Shown here: piece after piece, positions 24,513 to 32,622 of the stretch
Layout: each line of letters begins with the position of its first letter
Numbering within the stretch: position 1 is the stretch's first letter
Source of the DNA: Caldilinea sp. CFX5
Lineage (GTDB): Bacteria > Chloroflexota > Anaerolineae > Caldilineales > Caldilineaceae
Assembly: GCA_021405325.1 (NCBI GenBank)
Contig: QWII01000030.1
Location: 30,061 to 94,060 of the forward strand
DNA length: 64,000 bases
Direction of reading: 5' to 3'
Notes under the pieces: generated by a model
What the model was told of the DNA's origin: nothing
The model's input: the letters and a program-made list of their open reading frames with translations, nothing else
Databases searched by the model: none
Program-made: the position numbers and the translations under genes

Positions 24513-25460
24513 TTAATGATAAAAGACCCACTGCTTCTGCAATTTGAACTGGATCATTGTCACCACAAAGACAATGGCAAAGAGAACGTAGGCCAATGCG
24601 GCGGCAAAACCCATGTGGAACCATTCAAAGCCCTGCTGGTAGATATAGTACGAGAGGGTCAACGTGGCGCCGGCCGGCCCGCCCTGGGTGAGCAAATAGG
24701 TGATAGTCCAGACCTGGAATGAGCCGATAATCGACAGCACCAGGATGAAAAAGGCGGTGGGCGTAATCAGTGGCACGGTCAGGTAGCGAAATTGCGCCCA
24801 CCAACCGGCGCCGTCAATCCGGGCCGCTTCATATAACTCTTGGGGAATGCCCTGTAAGCCGGCCAGGTAGATGACCATGTTGTAGCCCAAGCTATGCCAG
24901 ACGCCGATGATGATCAGCGATGGCATGGCCCACGCCGGATCAGCCAGCCAACGCGGGCCGGCGATGCCAAAGAGTTTATCTAGCAGGTAGTTGATCACGC
25001 CAAACGATGGGTTATACATCCAACCCCAGACCAGCGCAATGGCGACGCCGGAGGTGACCACCGGTAGAAAATAGGTGGTGCGAAAGAAGGTAATGCCCTT
25101 GAGCTTTTGGTTGACCAGGAGCGCCATAAAGAGCGGCAAGATGAGCGCCAGCGGCACATAGCCGACGGTGTAGTAGACAGTGTTGCGCAAGACCTGCCAA
25201 AATTCGGGCAATTGCAACAGGTCGGTATAGTTCCGCAACCCAATCCAGACCGGCGGCAGCACCAGTTGCCAATTGGTAAAACTAATGAAGAACGAGGCCA
25301 GAATCGCCCCGGCGCTGAAAATCAATAAACCCAACAGCGTAGGGAGCAGGTAAAGATAGGCGTGCAACGTTGCCTTGAAGCGCAGCCAGCGCTTGCGGCG
25401 GCTCTGGCTGGCCGCTTGCTGTTCTTGTACACGGATGGTGGAAATTGCTTCGTTCGCCAT
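24513..25460 (-). CDS. Sugar ABC transporter permease, MalF-like
   Basis: A 315-aa permease. A polar basic N-terminus ('QSRRKRWLRFKATLHAYL') is followed by six helices. The periplasmic segment is 'FTNWQLVLPPVWIGLRNY', typical of CUT1 MalF-like proteins, and the EAA loop reads 'ELYEAARIDGAGWWAQFRYL'. AGGAGGAGG lies before the start. Co-transcribed with the binding protein upstream and the second permease downstream. Confidence 0.92.
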   Translation of the reverse strand: MANEAISTIRVQEQQAASQSRRKRWLRFKATLHAYLYLLPTLLGLLIFSAGAILASFFISFTNWQLVLPPVWIGLRNYTDLLQLPEFWQVLRNTVYYTVGYVPLALILPLFMALLVNQKLKGITFFRTTYFLPVVTSGVAIALVWGWMYNPSFGVINYLLDKLFGIAGPRWLADPAWAMPSLIIIGVWHSLGYNMVIYLAGLQGIPQELYEAARIDGAGWWAQFRYLTVPLITPTAFFILVLSIIGSFQVWTITYLLTQGGPAGATLTLSYYIYQQGFEWFHMGFAAALAYVLFAIVFVVTMIQFKLQKQWVFYH

Positions 25461-25547
25461 GCTTTACCTCCTCCTGTCGCATTTGGCAATGTAACCGGGA
25501 ACTCGCCTTAAAATCAATTTCAAGGCGAGTTCGCGAGCAATAGCACC

Positions 25548-26876
25548 TTACCCGCCGCTGGCCTCCTTAAATTCGGCGCGAATGCGGTCGAGTGCGGCGT
25601 TGACGGCGTTGTTGGCATCGACGCAAGTCTGCTCGATCGGTTTCTGGCCCAGGAACGCCTTATCCAGCTCATCCTGCAAGGCGCTCTTCCATTCATTAAA
25701 GCCCAAGGTGAAGGTGTTGCGGGCAATGGCGGCCGAATCGACCAGCGTCTGCATGTTCTTGTCGGGGAAGGTTTGGAGATAATCTTTGACGACCTGGTCG
25801 GTTTTCAACACCGGCATGGCGCCCGATTCGGTCAGGAACGGCCCGCCGGTGGCCGGGTCGAGCAGCCAGTTTATCAGCTTCCAGCCGCCGTCAATGTTCT
25901 TCGTGGCTTGCGAGACGACCAGACCGTCGGCGCCGCCATAGGTCAATTGCTCGGCCGAACCTTTGGGCATCATCGTCAGATCCCAATCAAAGGGCGCTTC
26001 TTTGTAGGTGAGCGGCCCCCAGTTCAGGTCATAGACCATGCCGACCTTGCCGGTCATAAAGGGGCTGCCCATACCTTCAAATTCACCGGCCGGATAGGCG
26101 ACCTTGTCGGTGTTGATCAAGTCCACAAAATATTTGTAGGTATTGCAGGCAATCTCGGCATCATAGGTCGCAGTCATGCCTTCGAGGTCGCGGCTAAATT
26201 CACCCTCGAAGATCTGCCCGCCATTGCCCATGATCACCTCATCCAGCCACCAGGCTTGTTGCAGCGCCTGCGTGCCCCACACCTCGTCGGTGGTCAGCCC
26301 TTTGGCCTTCTCCAACATATCGGCCCAGGTCCAGTTGCCGTCGAGGGGCGGCGGTTCTACGCCGGCCTGTTCAAAGAGGCTCTTGTTGAAATAGACAACG
26401 GTCGTCACAATGTTGCGGGGAATGCCATAATATTTGTCGCGGAAATCGTAGCCGGAGAGCGCGGTTTCGTGGAAGGCGCTCATGTCGATGTTCTGCTTGA
26501 TCAGGTCGCTAAGGTCGGCCAGTTGATTGCGCAGAATGTACTCATAGTAAAAGGTGGGGGCCGTATTCCAGACATCGGCGGGGTTGCCGGCCGCGAGGGT
26601 GGCATTGAGTTTCTGCCAATATTGCTGCCACGGCACATATTCGTAGGTGAGGGTGACATCGCTGTTGGCGGCCTGGAAGCCATCCAGAATTTTCCCTTCG
26701 ATCTCCTCCATGTTGGTCATGTAATTCCAGTAGATGAGACCAGCCGCCGCGGCTGTGCCACCGGTCTCTGCCGCTTGGGGGCCGGTCACCGGCGCACAGG
26801 CGGCCAGGAGCGCGCCGGTGGTAGCCGTAGCCGCCAACTGCAAAAAGGTACGCCGACTTACTTTGCTCTTTACCAT
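25548..26876 (-). CDS. Sugar ABC transporter substrate-binding lipoprotein
   Basis: A 442-aa family-1 solute-binding protein of the second CUT1 importer. The N-terminus has a Tat-like 'SRRTFLQLA' and a lipobox 'LLAAC', so it is exported and lipid-anchored. The mature start is 'IYWNYMTNMEEIEGKIL', with 'TLAAGNPADVWNTAP' and 'GDGG'-type ligand loops. Start at 26876 is supported by AAGGAGGAAGAGC; the in-frame codons upstream run through that ribosome site. Aromatic residues are frequent (WNYM, YYEYIL), consistent with stacking on a sugar. The ligand is unknown. Confidence 0.92.
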   Translation of the reverse strand: MVKSKVSRRTFLQLAATATTGALLAACAPVTGPQAAETGGTAAAAGLIYWNYMTNMEEIEGKILDGFQAANSDVTLTYEYVPWQQYWQKLNATLAAGNPADVWNTAPTFYYEYILRNQLADLSDLIKQNIDMSAFHETALSGYDFRDKYYGIPRNIVTTVVYFNKSLFEQAGVEPPPLDGNWTWADMLEKAKGLTTDEVWGTQALQQAWWLDEVIMGNGGQIFEGEFSRDLEGMTATYDAEIACNTYKYFVDLINTDKVAYPAGEFEGMGSPFMTGKVGMVYDLNWGPLTYKEAPFDWDLTMMPKGSAEQLTYGGADGLVVSQATKNIDGGWKLINWLLDPATGGPFLTESGAMPVLKTDQVVKDYLQTFPDKNMQTLVDSAAIARNTFTLGFNEWKSALQDELDKAFLGQKPIEQTCVDANNAVNAALDRIRAEFKEASGG

Positions 26877-27068
26877 TGCTCTTCCTCCTTGTAACAAAGC
26901 ATTCTATAGTTTCAGAAGAGTTGCGCGCACCCCACCGATTGAGGGTACGCAACTTTTCTAACCACGAATCGAGAGTAACTGGAACGAAGATCTGAGAACG
27001 AAACCAAAGTTGAGGCGCAACCGGGGGATTTATTGATATAGGTACAACCGGGTAGCAAAAGCTGCTTG

Positions 27069-27097
27069 AGTCTACTGAATTTTTTTTGATCTGTCAA
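27069..27097 (-). promoter_or_regulatory. Promoter of the second sugar importer operon
   Basis: On the minus strand TTGACA (27092-27097), a 17-bp spacer and TAGACT (27069-27074). The leader to the ATG at 26876 is about 185 nt and has no recognisable riboswitch. Confidence 0.75.
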
Positions 27098-27140
27098 CTG
27101 CACTTTTTGGGGCCGTGGCGCCTTATCGACGCAACGTATG

Positions 27141-27177
27141 TTTGCTCATAGCGCGTGACGGATGCGCTATGAGCAAA
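27141..27177. repeat. 14-bp hairpin downstream of an isomerase gene
   Basis: TTTGCTCATAGCGC (27141-27154) pairs with GCGCTATGAGCAAA (27164-27177), 11 bases past the isomerase stop and ahead of the importer promoter. This suggests that the isomerase transcript ends here. Confidence 0.75.
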
Positions 27178-27188
27178 TGCTAGCCTTT

Positions 27189-27986
27189 TTAGAAGCCAAT
27201 GCCACGCAGGTAAGCCAGCGTTTCTTTACTGCGCTTGGCTTCACTGAGCGGATCGACAATCGGTTCGCCCGGCACAGCCGTCACCCAGCGGTTGTAGCCG
27301 ATCTCTTCCAAGACTTTGCGGCAGCCGGGAAAATCGACGTTGGCATATTCACCCACATCACACCAGACCGGCTGATAATAGCCATCGTCCCGGCGGGAGG
27401 TGTAAGCATAATCCTGCAAATGGACATAGTTGAGTTGGCTCTGGAAGTCGCGCAGCGATTCGACGGCGTCATAGCCCCACAGTTGGGCGTGCGACACGTC
27501 GATGCAGAGCTTGGCCTTGTTGAGCAGGCTCATGTAATACTTCCAGTCCTCAATGGTATCGACCAGCAGGTTGGTGTGGATGTGATAGCTCAGTTCCAGA
27601 CCAAATTGGGCAGCGTATTCGGCCCACTCTTCGGCCCCTTCCGCCGCCATTTTGATGTCGCCACGGGTGACAGGGCGGTTTTCGGGTTTGTTGCCATTCA
27701 TGTACATGAGGCAGTCCGCGCCGATTTCGGCGGCAAATTCAATGCGCCGCTTGTTCTGTTCCACATTGTCATAGGCGCGGTTGTCCGGCGACCCACTGGC
27801 CGTGTAGACCACCAGTGGCAACCCGACATTCTCACAGAGCCGGCGCACCCGTTGCGGCGTCCCCAGCCAGTCGAGCGGCAGCCGGCACTCCCACCCCTCC
27901 CAGCCCGCCGCCTTGAGCGCCTCCAGACAAGGTTCGAGGTCGGGATTTTTCCACCGTAGGGTGCTGATCGCAAGTTTGAAAGCCAT
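27189..27986 (-). CDS. Sugar phosphate isomerase/epimerase, TIM-barrel
   Basis: A 265-aa AP-endonuclease-2-like barrel. Segments are 'LKAAGWEGWECRLPLDW', 'LVVYTASGSPDNRAYDN', 'GADCLMYMNGNKPENRP', 'ELSYHIHTNLLVDT' (a His-rich replacement for the usual Glu strand), 'KLCIDVSHAQLWGYD' (Asp/His) and 'YVHLQDYAYT' (His/Asp). The pattern is that of the inosose dehydratase/isomerase branch, but the substrate is unassigned. AGGAGGAATCA precedes the ATG. It is the first gene of the long minus-strand run and probably has its own transcript ending at the 27141 hairpin. Confidence 0.88.
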   Translation of the reverse strand: MAFKLAISTLRWKNPDLEPCLEALKAAGWEGWECRLPLDWLGTPQRVRRLCENVGLPLVVYTASGSPDNRAYDNVEQNKRRIEFAAEIGADCLMYMNGNKPENRPVTRGDIKMAAEGAEEWAEYAAQFGLELSYHIHTNLLVDTIEDWKYYMSLLNKAKLCIDVSHAQLWGYDAVESLRDFQSQLNYVHLQDYAYTSRRDDGYYQPVWCDVGEYANVDFPGCRKVLEEIGYNRWVTAVPGEPIVDPLSEAKRSKETLAYLRGIGF

Positions 27987-28413
27987 TGATTCCTCCTGCT
28001 TTTGGGTGATTAGGTGATTGGGTCATTGGTCAGAAATGAATAGGGATCGTTTGGCATTATAGCGGGAAATGGGGAGATGAACAACTCCAGTAATTTTGCT
28101 GGTCAATGCTTGGTCGTGCAATCATTTAATTTTCGTAACTATCCAGCGAAGCCTTATCTCAAGTTGACAAGAATAGAACGCAAAGTTCAATATGTGTACA
28201 TCTTATCTTGCCTCATGCACTGTCACAACTCAATAGAAGAACAGAAGTGCTACTCAATTGACACCAGGATATAAAACAAATATACTAATAAACGTGAATG
28301 GATTTATCAGTATTTTACAAAAGTTTCCTGAACTGGCAAGCAACCCATAAAATGCTTGGGCAATCTCACCAACAGAATTTTACAACTTACTTTGACTCAA
28401 GGACAGCATAGAA
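27987..28413. other. AT-rich gap before the methylase module
   Basis: No convincing gene. TTGACA at 28164-28169 is followed at about 18 bp by CAATAT, a weak promoter that would give a ~210-nt leader for the methylase at 28414. Base composition shifts here from GC-rich to AT-rich, marking the left edge of an acquired segment. Confidence 0.45.
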
Positions 28414-31287
28414 ATGAAAAATCCGGGAAAGTGGTTGCTCGATTTTAATGATGAGAACAGTCGTGCTTCCGTCGATGGTCTTGTATCCGTTCATGGGTAC
28501 GACAATGTCGGTCGACCAGCAGAGGAAGTGATGGTAATGGAAAAGGCTAAGCTTTATCATGCAGATGCCGTGTTCTTTGAAGCACCTCGCGATGATAGAC
28601 CACCTGTTGCCCAAGCGTTTCTATACCGTTCAGATGGACCCGTTCGGGACCCGGATTTCGCGGTGTTACATCAACGACTCTGGAGTTGGGGTGGAGTACC
28701 GTTGGTTTTTCGTTTTACAAATGGCTTGGTGCAGCTTTTCCGTTGTGCGCATGGTCCCGACTTTGTAGACAACGGAAAAATTGTTTGTCGCCCCTTCAAG
28801 ACACTAGAACTTGCTTCTAAAGTTGCTAGCGATCCGTGGTGGGATGCGGAACGGCTTCATACTGGCACACTCTGGGATGATCCAGAAGTGTGCCAGGAGT
28901 TACTATCTAGCTCAAAAGCAGCCCAGAAGACACTTATCAACGCAGTTAGAGACTTACATCATAAACTGAACGAAGCAAATGTTCTTCCTAAACCGCTTAG
29001 ACGGCATTTGCTTATCTTATCAGTACTAGTCGCATATCTTGAAAAGCGCGGAGTTTTTGAGATAGAGTTCTTTGCACGGTTTAGATCTGGTGCAAGTGAA
29101 TTTTTTGAAGTACTTGCTGACGGGCCTGCACTTGTAAATCTGCTTGATCACTTAGAAGAGCGCTTTAATGGAAACGTGTTCGTCCTTAGCGATGAGGAGC
29201 GCAGAACATTACGTACTAGTAATGAACTCTCCTATTATGCTCAATTAGTGGAAGGACGCCAAGAACCAAGTGGCCAACTTACACTTTGGCAACGCTATTC
29301 ATTTGCCGATTTACCTGTAGAATTAATTAGTCATATATACCAACTCTTTGTCCATGATACGACCGTAGCGGTCTACACTCCACATTTTGTTGTTCGTTTG
29401 ATGCTTGGTGAGGTTTTAAGCTGGGAGCGACTAGACCGGTTGGAAGAAAAGAACGAAGTTATTTTGGATCCAGCTTGTGGTTCTGGGATATTTCTTGTTG
29501 AGGCATACAAACGACTCATTCTTCATTGGCGTTCGCGCCACAAGTGGCAGCGTCCAGATCAGACAATTCTACAAAAATTGCTTACGACGAGACTTCGAGG
29601 TATTGATTTGGAAGAAGGCGCCGTCGAACTCGCGGCGTTTAGCCTTTGCCTTGCGCTTTGTGATGCACTAGAACCTATTGAGATTAGAACCAGTGTGAAG
29701 CTTTTCCCAGCATTAAAAGAACAAACTATCCACACAAGCTGTTTCTTTGATGCACGAAAAAAACAAATAATCAAGGAGCATGTCGGTGTGCTCGTCGGAA
29801 ATCCACCATTTGATTCGCGCCTTAATACGGAAGGTGCAGAGCGCGCTTACCAACGGTATCAACAGGAATATGGAGTGTTGGCAGACAAGCAAGTTGCATA
29901 TCTTTTTCTCCATGAATCTATGGAAATGTTAGCTCCAGGTGGCATACTCTCTATGCTTCAGCAGTACAATTTTCTTTATAATAAACAGTCGTTAGGTTTC
30001 CGGCATGAATTTTTCAAGCGGTGGGATGTCCGTGAAATTCTTGATTTCATTTCTATTCGCGGCCTCTTCCAAAAAGCTGGGGCTGACACAAAAGTCATTG
30101 TAGTAGTTGCTGAAGCGCGAAATCCCTTGCAAGAGCGACAGATACTTCATGCCACCTTTCGCCGCAGTGGTCGTGCTGATGCAGAACAGGGATTCGACAT
30201 TGATTATTATGACATGCATTGGTTACCACGTAATTTAGTTCTGAGTAATGATGCTATATGGCGATGTAATCTACTCGGTGGCGGACGTGTTCTTGGTTTT
30301 GTTAATAGGATGCGGACGTTTAGAACTATGAGGCAGTACGCAATGGAACAGGGGTGGGACTATGGAGAAGGTTTTATCGAAGCTTCCCCGTCTAAAAGTG
30401 GGCCACCCAGCAAAACAGTTGTGCGTCAGCCTGCTGCTCATGTGACCGGAAAACCATTGCTACCGTCAAACGGTATCAATGAGTCAGGGATCAATTCCAA
30501 GCTAATCAGTACTGTGACTGCCACCTCTTTCCGATCTAGTTATACTGAAGCACGTTATACACCCCCAATGGTTTTGGTACATGAACAATATAATCTCAAT
30601 CATGATCTCTGGACAACGCATTATCTCACATACAAAAATCAAATTGTAGGATTCTGTGGCAAACCTGATCAAATTGAACATTTGAGGGAGCTCGACACCT
30701 TTCTTACTAAAGAAAAGAATGCTTTAAGAGCTTATGTGGCAGCAACGAGTATCAAACTCTTTACCCAACATGCTACTACATTATCGGGTACAGATGTATT
30801 TGACCTACCATACCCTTCGTCGTTAGACCTAGATCTAAGTTTGCATGAACAGATTCTAATCACCGATGTTGTGAACTACTATCGTGATCTTATTCGCCTC
30901 GGCGAAGACTCTGCTGCAATGAAGGAAACAGGGGCGGCTTCGTTACCTATGTTTAACGATGTGTTCACTGCGCGAATCAATGGTGTTTATAAGACCAATC
31001 AACTGCAATCTCTAAATGCCTATACTTGGCCCGGCGTGATTTGTCAGCCATATATCTTTGGCAAGGGAGAAAGGGATTGGACAAATGCCGATGAACTTAA
31101 AGGGAAACTAGACGCGCTCTTACGAGAAAAAAAGGGGGGGGGACTGAATGTTACCCGTATCGCACGAATTTACGACGGTGCAAATATCTATTTAATCAAA
31201 CCTGACCGATTACGATATTGGCTACGCTCTGTAGCGCTGCGTGATGCGGATGAGACTCTAGCCGACTTGGCTGAACAAGGATTTTGA
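28414..31287 (+). CDS. N6-adenine DNA methylase of a restriction-modification-like module
   Basis: A 957-aa class I methyltransferase in the Eco57I/type IIG-like group. A 300-residue N-terminal region precedes the catalytic core ('WSWGGVPLVFRFTNGLVQLF' resembles the nuclease-like leader of such enzymes). SAM motif I is 'ILDPACGSGIFLVEAYKRL' (about residues 350-368) and motif IV is 'VGNPPF' (about 461-466), the NPPF form meaning an adenine-N6 target. The C-terminal ~300 residues should hold target recognition ('RQPAAHVTGKPLLPSNGI'). I see no obvious PD-(D/E)XK in it; the next gene supplies one. A run of seven A then nine G interrupts the C-terminal part. DNA is clearly AT-richer than the flanks, with a weak AGGA ribosome site. 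Probably acquired. Confidence 0.85.
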   Translation: MKNPGKWLLDFNDENSRASVDGLVSVHGYDNVGRPAEEVMVMEKAKLYHADAVFFEAPRDDRPPVAQAFLYRSDGPVRDPDFAVLHQRLWSWGGVPLVFRFTNGLVQLFRCAHGPDFVDNGKIVCRPFKTLELASKVASDPWWDAERLHTGTLWDDPEVCQELLSSSKAAQKTLINAVRDLHHKLNEANVLPKPLRRHLLILSVLVAYLEKRGVFEIEFFARFRSGASEFFEVLADGPALVNLLDHLEERFNGNVFVLSDEERRTLRTSNELSYYAQLVEGRQEPSGQLTLWQRYSFADLPVELISHIYQLFVHDTTVAVYTPHFVVRLMLGEVLSWERLDRLEEKNEVILDPACGSGIFLVEAYKRLILHWRSRHKWQRPDQTILQKLLTTRLRGIDLEEGAVELAAFSLCLALCDALEPIEIRTSVKLFPALKEQTIHTSCFFDARKKQIIKEHVGVLVGNPPFDSRLNTEGAERAYQRYQQEYGVLADKQVAYLFLHESMEMLAPGGILSMLQQYNFLYNKQSLGFRHEFFKRWDVREILDFISIRGLFQKAGADTKVIVVVAEARNPLQERQILHATFRRSGRADAEQGFDIDYYDMHWLPRNLVLSNDAIWRCNLLGGGRVLGFVNRMRTFRTMRQYAMEQGWDYGEGFIEASPSKSGPPSKTVVRQPAAHVTGKPLLPSNGINESGINSKLISTVTATSFRSSYTEARYTPPMVLVHEQYNLNHDLWTTHYLTYKNQIVGFCGKPDQIEHLRELDTFLTKEKNALRAYVAATSIKLFTQHATTLSGTDVFDLPYPSSLDLDLSLHEQILITDVVNYYRDLIRLGEDSAAMKETGAASLPMFNDVFTARINGVYKTNQLQSLNAYTWPGVICQPYIFGKGERDWTNADELKGKLDALLREKKGGGLNVTRIARIYDGANIYLIKPDRLRYWLRSVALRDADETLADLAEQGF
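31127..31142 (+). repeat. A7-G9 homopolymer tract inside the methylase gene
   Basis: Seven A (31127-31133) run directly into nine G (31134-31142), encoding '..EKKGGG..' at about codons 904-909. Slippage by one or two bases would replace or remove the last ~48 residues. Such tracts are the classic basis of phase variation in DNA methylases. Confidence 0.75.
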
Positions 31288-31296
31288 GGTTTTTCC

Positions 31297-32037
31297 ATGT
31301 TGGCAGATAGTTATCATCTTATTCCTCAATCTGGCAGACTACACCCAGAAATACACTTACCATCAACAGCGAAGCTAGAGCTAGTAAGCTTTATAGCCGA
31401 AGAGCTTCCTCGGTGGCGTGACGATACGAATCGGCCAATCGCGAACACAGAAACTAAATTAACCGAGCATCTATGCGATTATTTAAATAGTGCCGCCTGC
31501 ATATCATCCACTTGGGACCATATCCAGTTCCGAACTGAAGTAGGAGATGAAAGACAAGGTGGTAGAAAAATAGATCTTGCTGTAAAGCCCTTAGCTGCTG
31601 TACTAATTATCGAGGGTCGTCGGCACAGTCAATTTGATATGTTATTTCCCATTGAGTGCAAGCGGCTTCCCACACCAACAGGACGAGAGCGAGACAAGCG
31701 AGAGTATGTCATTACTGAAATTGGTTCAACGGGTGGAATTCAACGGTTCAAATTAGGTCTTCACGGAGCAGCACATAATTTCGCTGCTATGATTGCGTAC
31801 GTTCAAGAGCAGTCCTGTTCCTACTGGCTTGATCAGGTGAATTGCTGGATCAAAGATTTAGCTAAGGCAACCGCTCCGACTTGGAGTAATTCTGATGTTC
31901 TCGAACTGTTGAGCGAAGACTTGATTAACGGGGTTAGCGCATTTAAATCCGAACATCATAGAGAAGGTGGTCTAAACACATGTGAGTTGCGCCACCTTTG
32001 GCTACAAATGCATCGAAATCCACCGGAGCTTAACTAA
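31297..32037 (+). CDS. PD-(D/E)XK-type protein, putative restriction partner
   Basis: A 246-aa protein starting nine bases after the methylase stop, with GAGG before the ATG. The nuclease-like motif is Asp93 in 'GGRKIDLAVKP' and Glu120-x-Lys122 in 'MLFPIECKRLP', preceded by 'NTETKLTEHLCDYLN' with an acidic residue as in many PD-(D/E)XK enzymes. The rest is helical ('HNFAAMIAYVQEQ'). Same AT-rich composition as the methylase, and clearly co-transcribed. I do not recognise a named family; it could cut DNA itself or act as an accessory subunit. Function is inferred from motif and context. Confidence 0.7.
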   Translation: MLADSYHLIPQSGRLHPEIHLPSTAKLELVSFIAEELPRWRDDTNRPIANTETKLTEHLCDYLNSAACISSTWDHIQFRTEVGDERQGGRKIDLAVKPLAAVLIIEGRRHSQFDMLFPIECKRLPTPTGRERDKREYVITEIGSTGGIQRFKLGLHGAAHNFAAMIAYVQEQSCSYWLDQVNCWIKDLAKATAPTWSNSDVLELLSEDLINGVSAFKSEHHREGGLNTCELRHLWLQMHRNPPELN

Positions 32038-32161
32038 TATATCATACTGTCCCAACGAATTTGTCTACTGCTGCCACAATGTGCAAATTTTCCGATGAGT
32101 CGCGATTGCCAGAAATATTGCAGCAGATATTTATCATTCAATTTGTTGGCGTTCTATTTAA

Positions 32162-32356
32162 GTTAGGTGTGGACAGCGGTTGCTTCTATCTTACTTGCTG
32201 TTCTCTCGTCAAACAGCAGCCGAACATCAACAAAGCGATTTGGGGTGGGGCGATTACACAAAAGAGCGTAGCCAGTGGCTTGGCAATCCCAGTCTAGACG
32301 AAATCGCTGCTGAAATTAAAGCAATGCAGGAAAACTGGTCACAACAAGCAGTGTAA
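32162..32356 (+). pseudogene. C-terminal fragment of an unknown small protein
   Basis: A frame after a stop at 32159 reads '...FSRQTAAEHQQSDLGWGDYTKERSQWLGNPSLDEIAAEIKAMQ...' in coherent, Trp-rich acidic residues and stops at 32354. No ribosome site or start fits and the N-terminal part is degraded. It looks like the tail of a broken gene (possibly a toxin-antitoxin or regulatory protein, not identifiable). It marks the right border of the AT-rich module. Confidence 0.4.
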
Positions 32357-32453
32357 GCATAAGGCGTTACTGTTCGCAAGGTGCGCACCAGGCGATTGTC
32401 GGGCATAGCCATAAGGTAGATATGACTGTCCTGATCTTGCAACCAATTGGGGA

Positions 32454-32482
32454 TTGACAACACTCGGCATTTTTGATAAGAT
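32454..32482 (+). promoter_or_regulatory. Promoter of the ABC-F gene
   Basis: TTGACA at 32454-32459, a 17-bp spacer, TAAGAT at 32477-32482. Transcription from about 32489 gives a 134-nt leader that contains the attenuator. Confidence 0.8.
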
Positions 32483-32508
32483 ACTTACCAGTTGAATAGC
32501 GGGTCGTA

Positions 32509-32600
32509 CCGCGCTTACGAGCGCGGCTCGACAAACAAAACCAGCAATGGTGGCGTTTGTTGAGCCGCGCTCGTTTTGTTTTCTGCGCCTTTTTTGTTTT
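32509..32600 (+). promoter_or_regulatory. Transcription attenuator in the ABC-F leader
   Basis: Two mutually exclusive structures are visible. A 7-bp anti-terminator pairs CCGCGCT (32509-32515) with AGCGCGG (32520-32526). An 18-bp terminator stem (32519-32536 with 32555-32572, one G-U) is followed by T-rich DNA to about 32600. The anti-terminator uses the left arm of the terminator, so forming one excludes the other. Leaders of antibiotic-responsive ABC-F genes use this layout. Confidence 0.7.
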
Positions 32601-32622
32601 CTGCAGCTTGGAAGGAGGCACT

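Noticed and set aside
25773..26894. A 373-codon frame antisense to the binding-protein gene
   Set aside because: Composition is that of a reversed binding-protein gene, with no start signal or domain.
28077..28274. A 65-codon frame upstream of the methylase
   Set aside because: In AT-rich DNA with no ribosome site and no conserved features.
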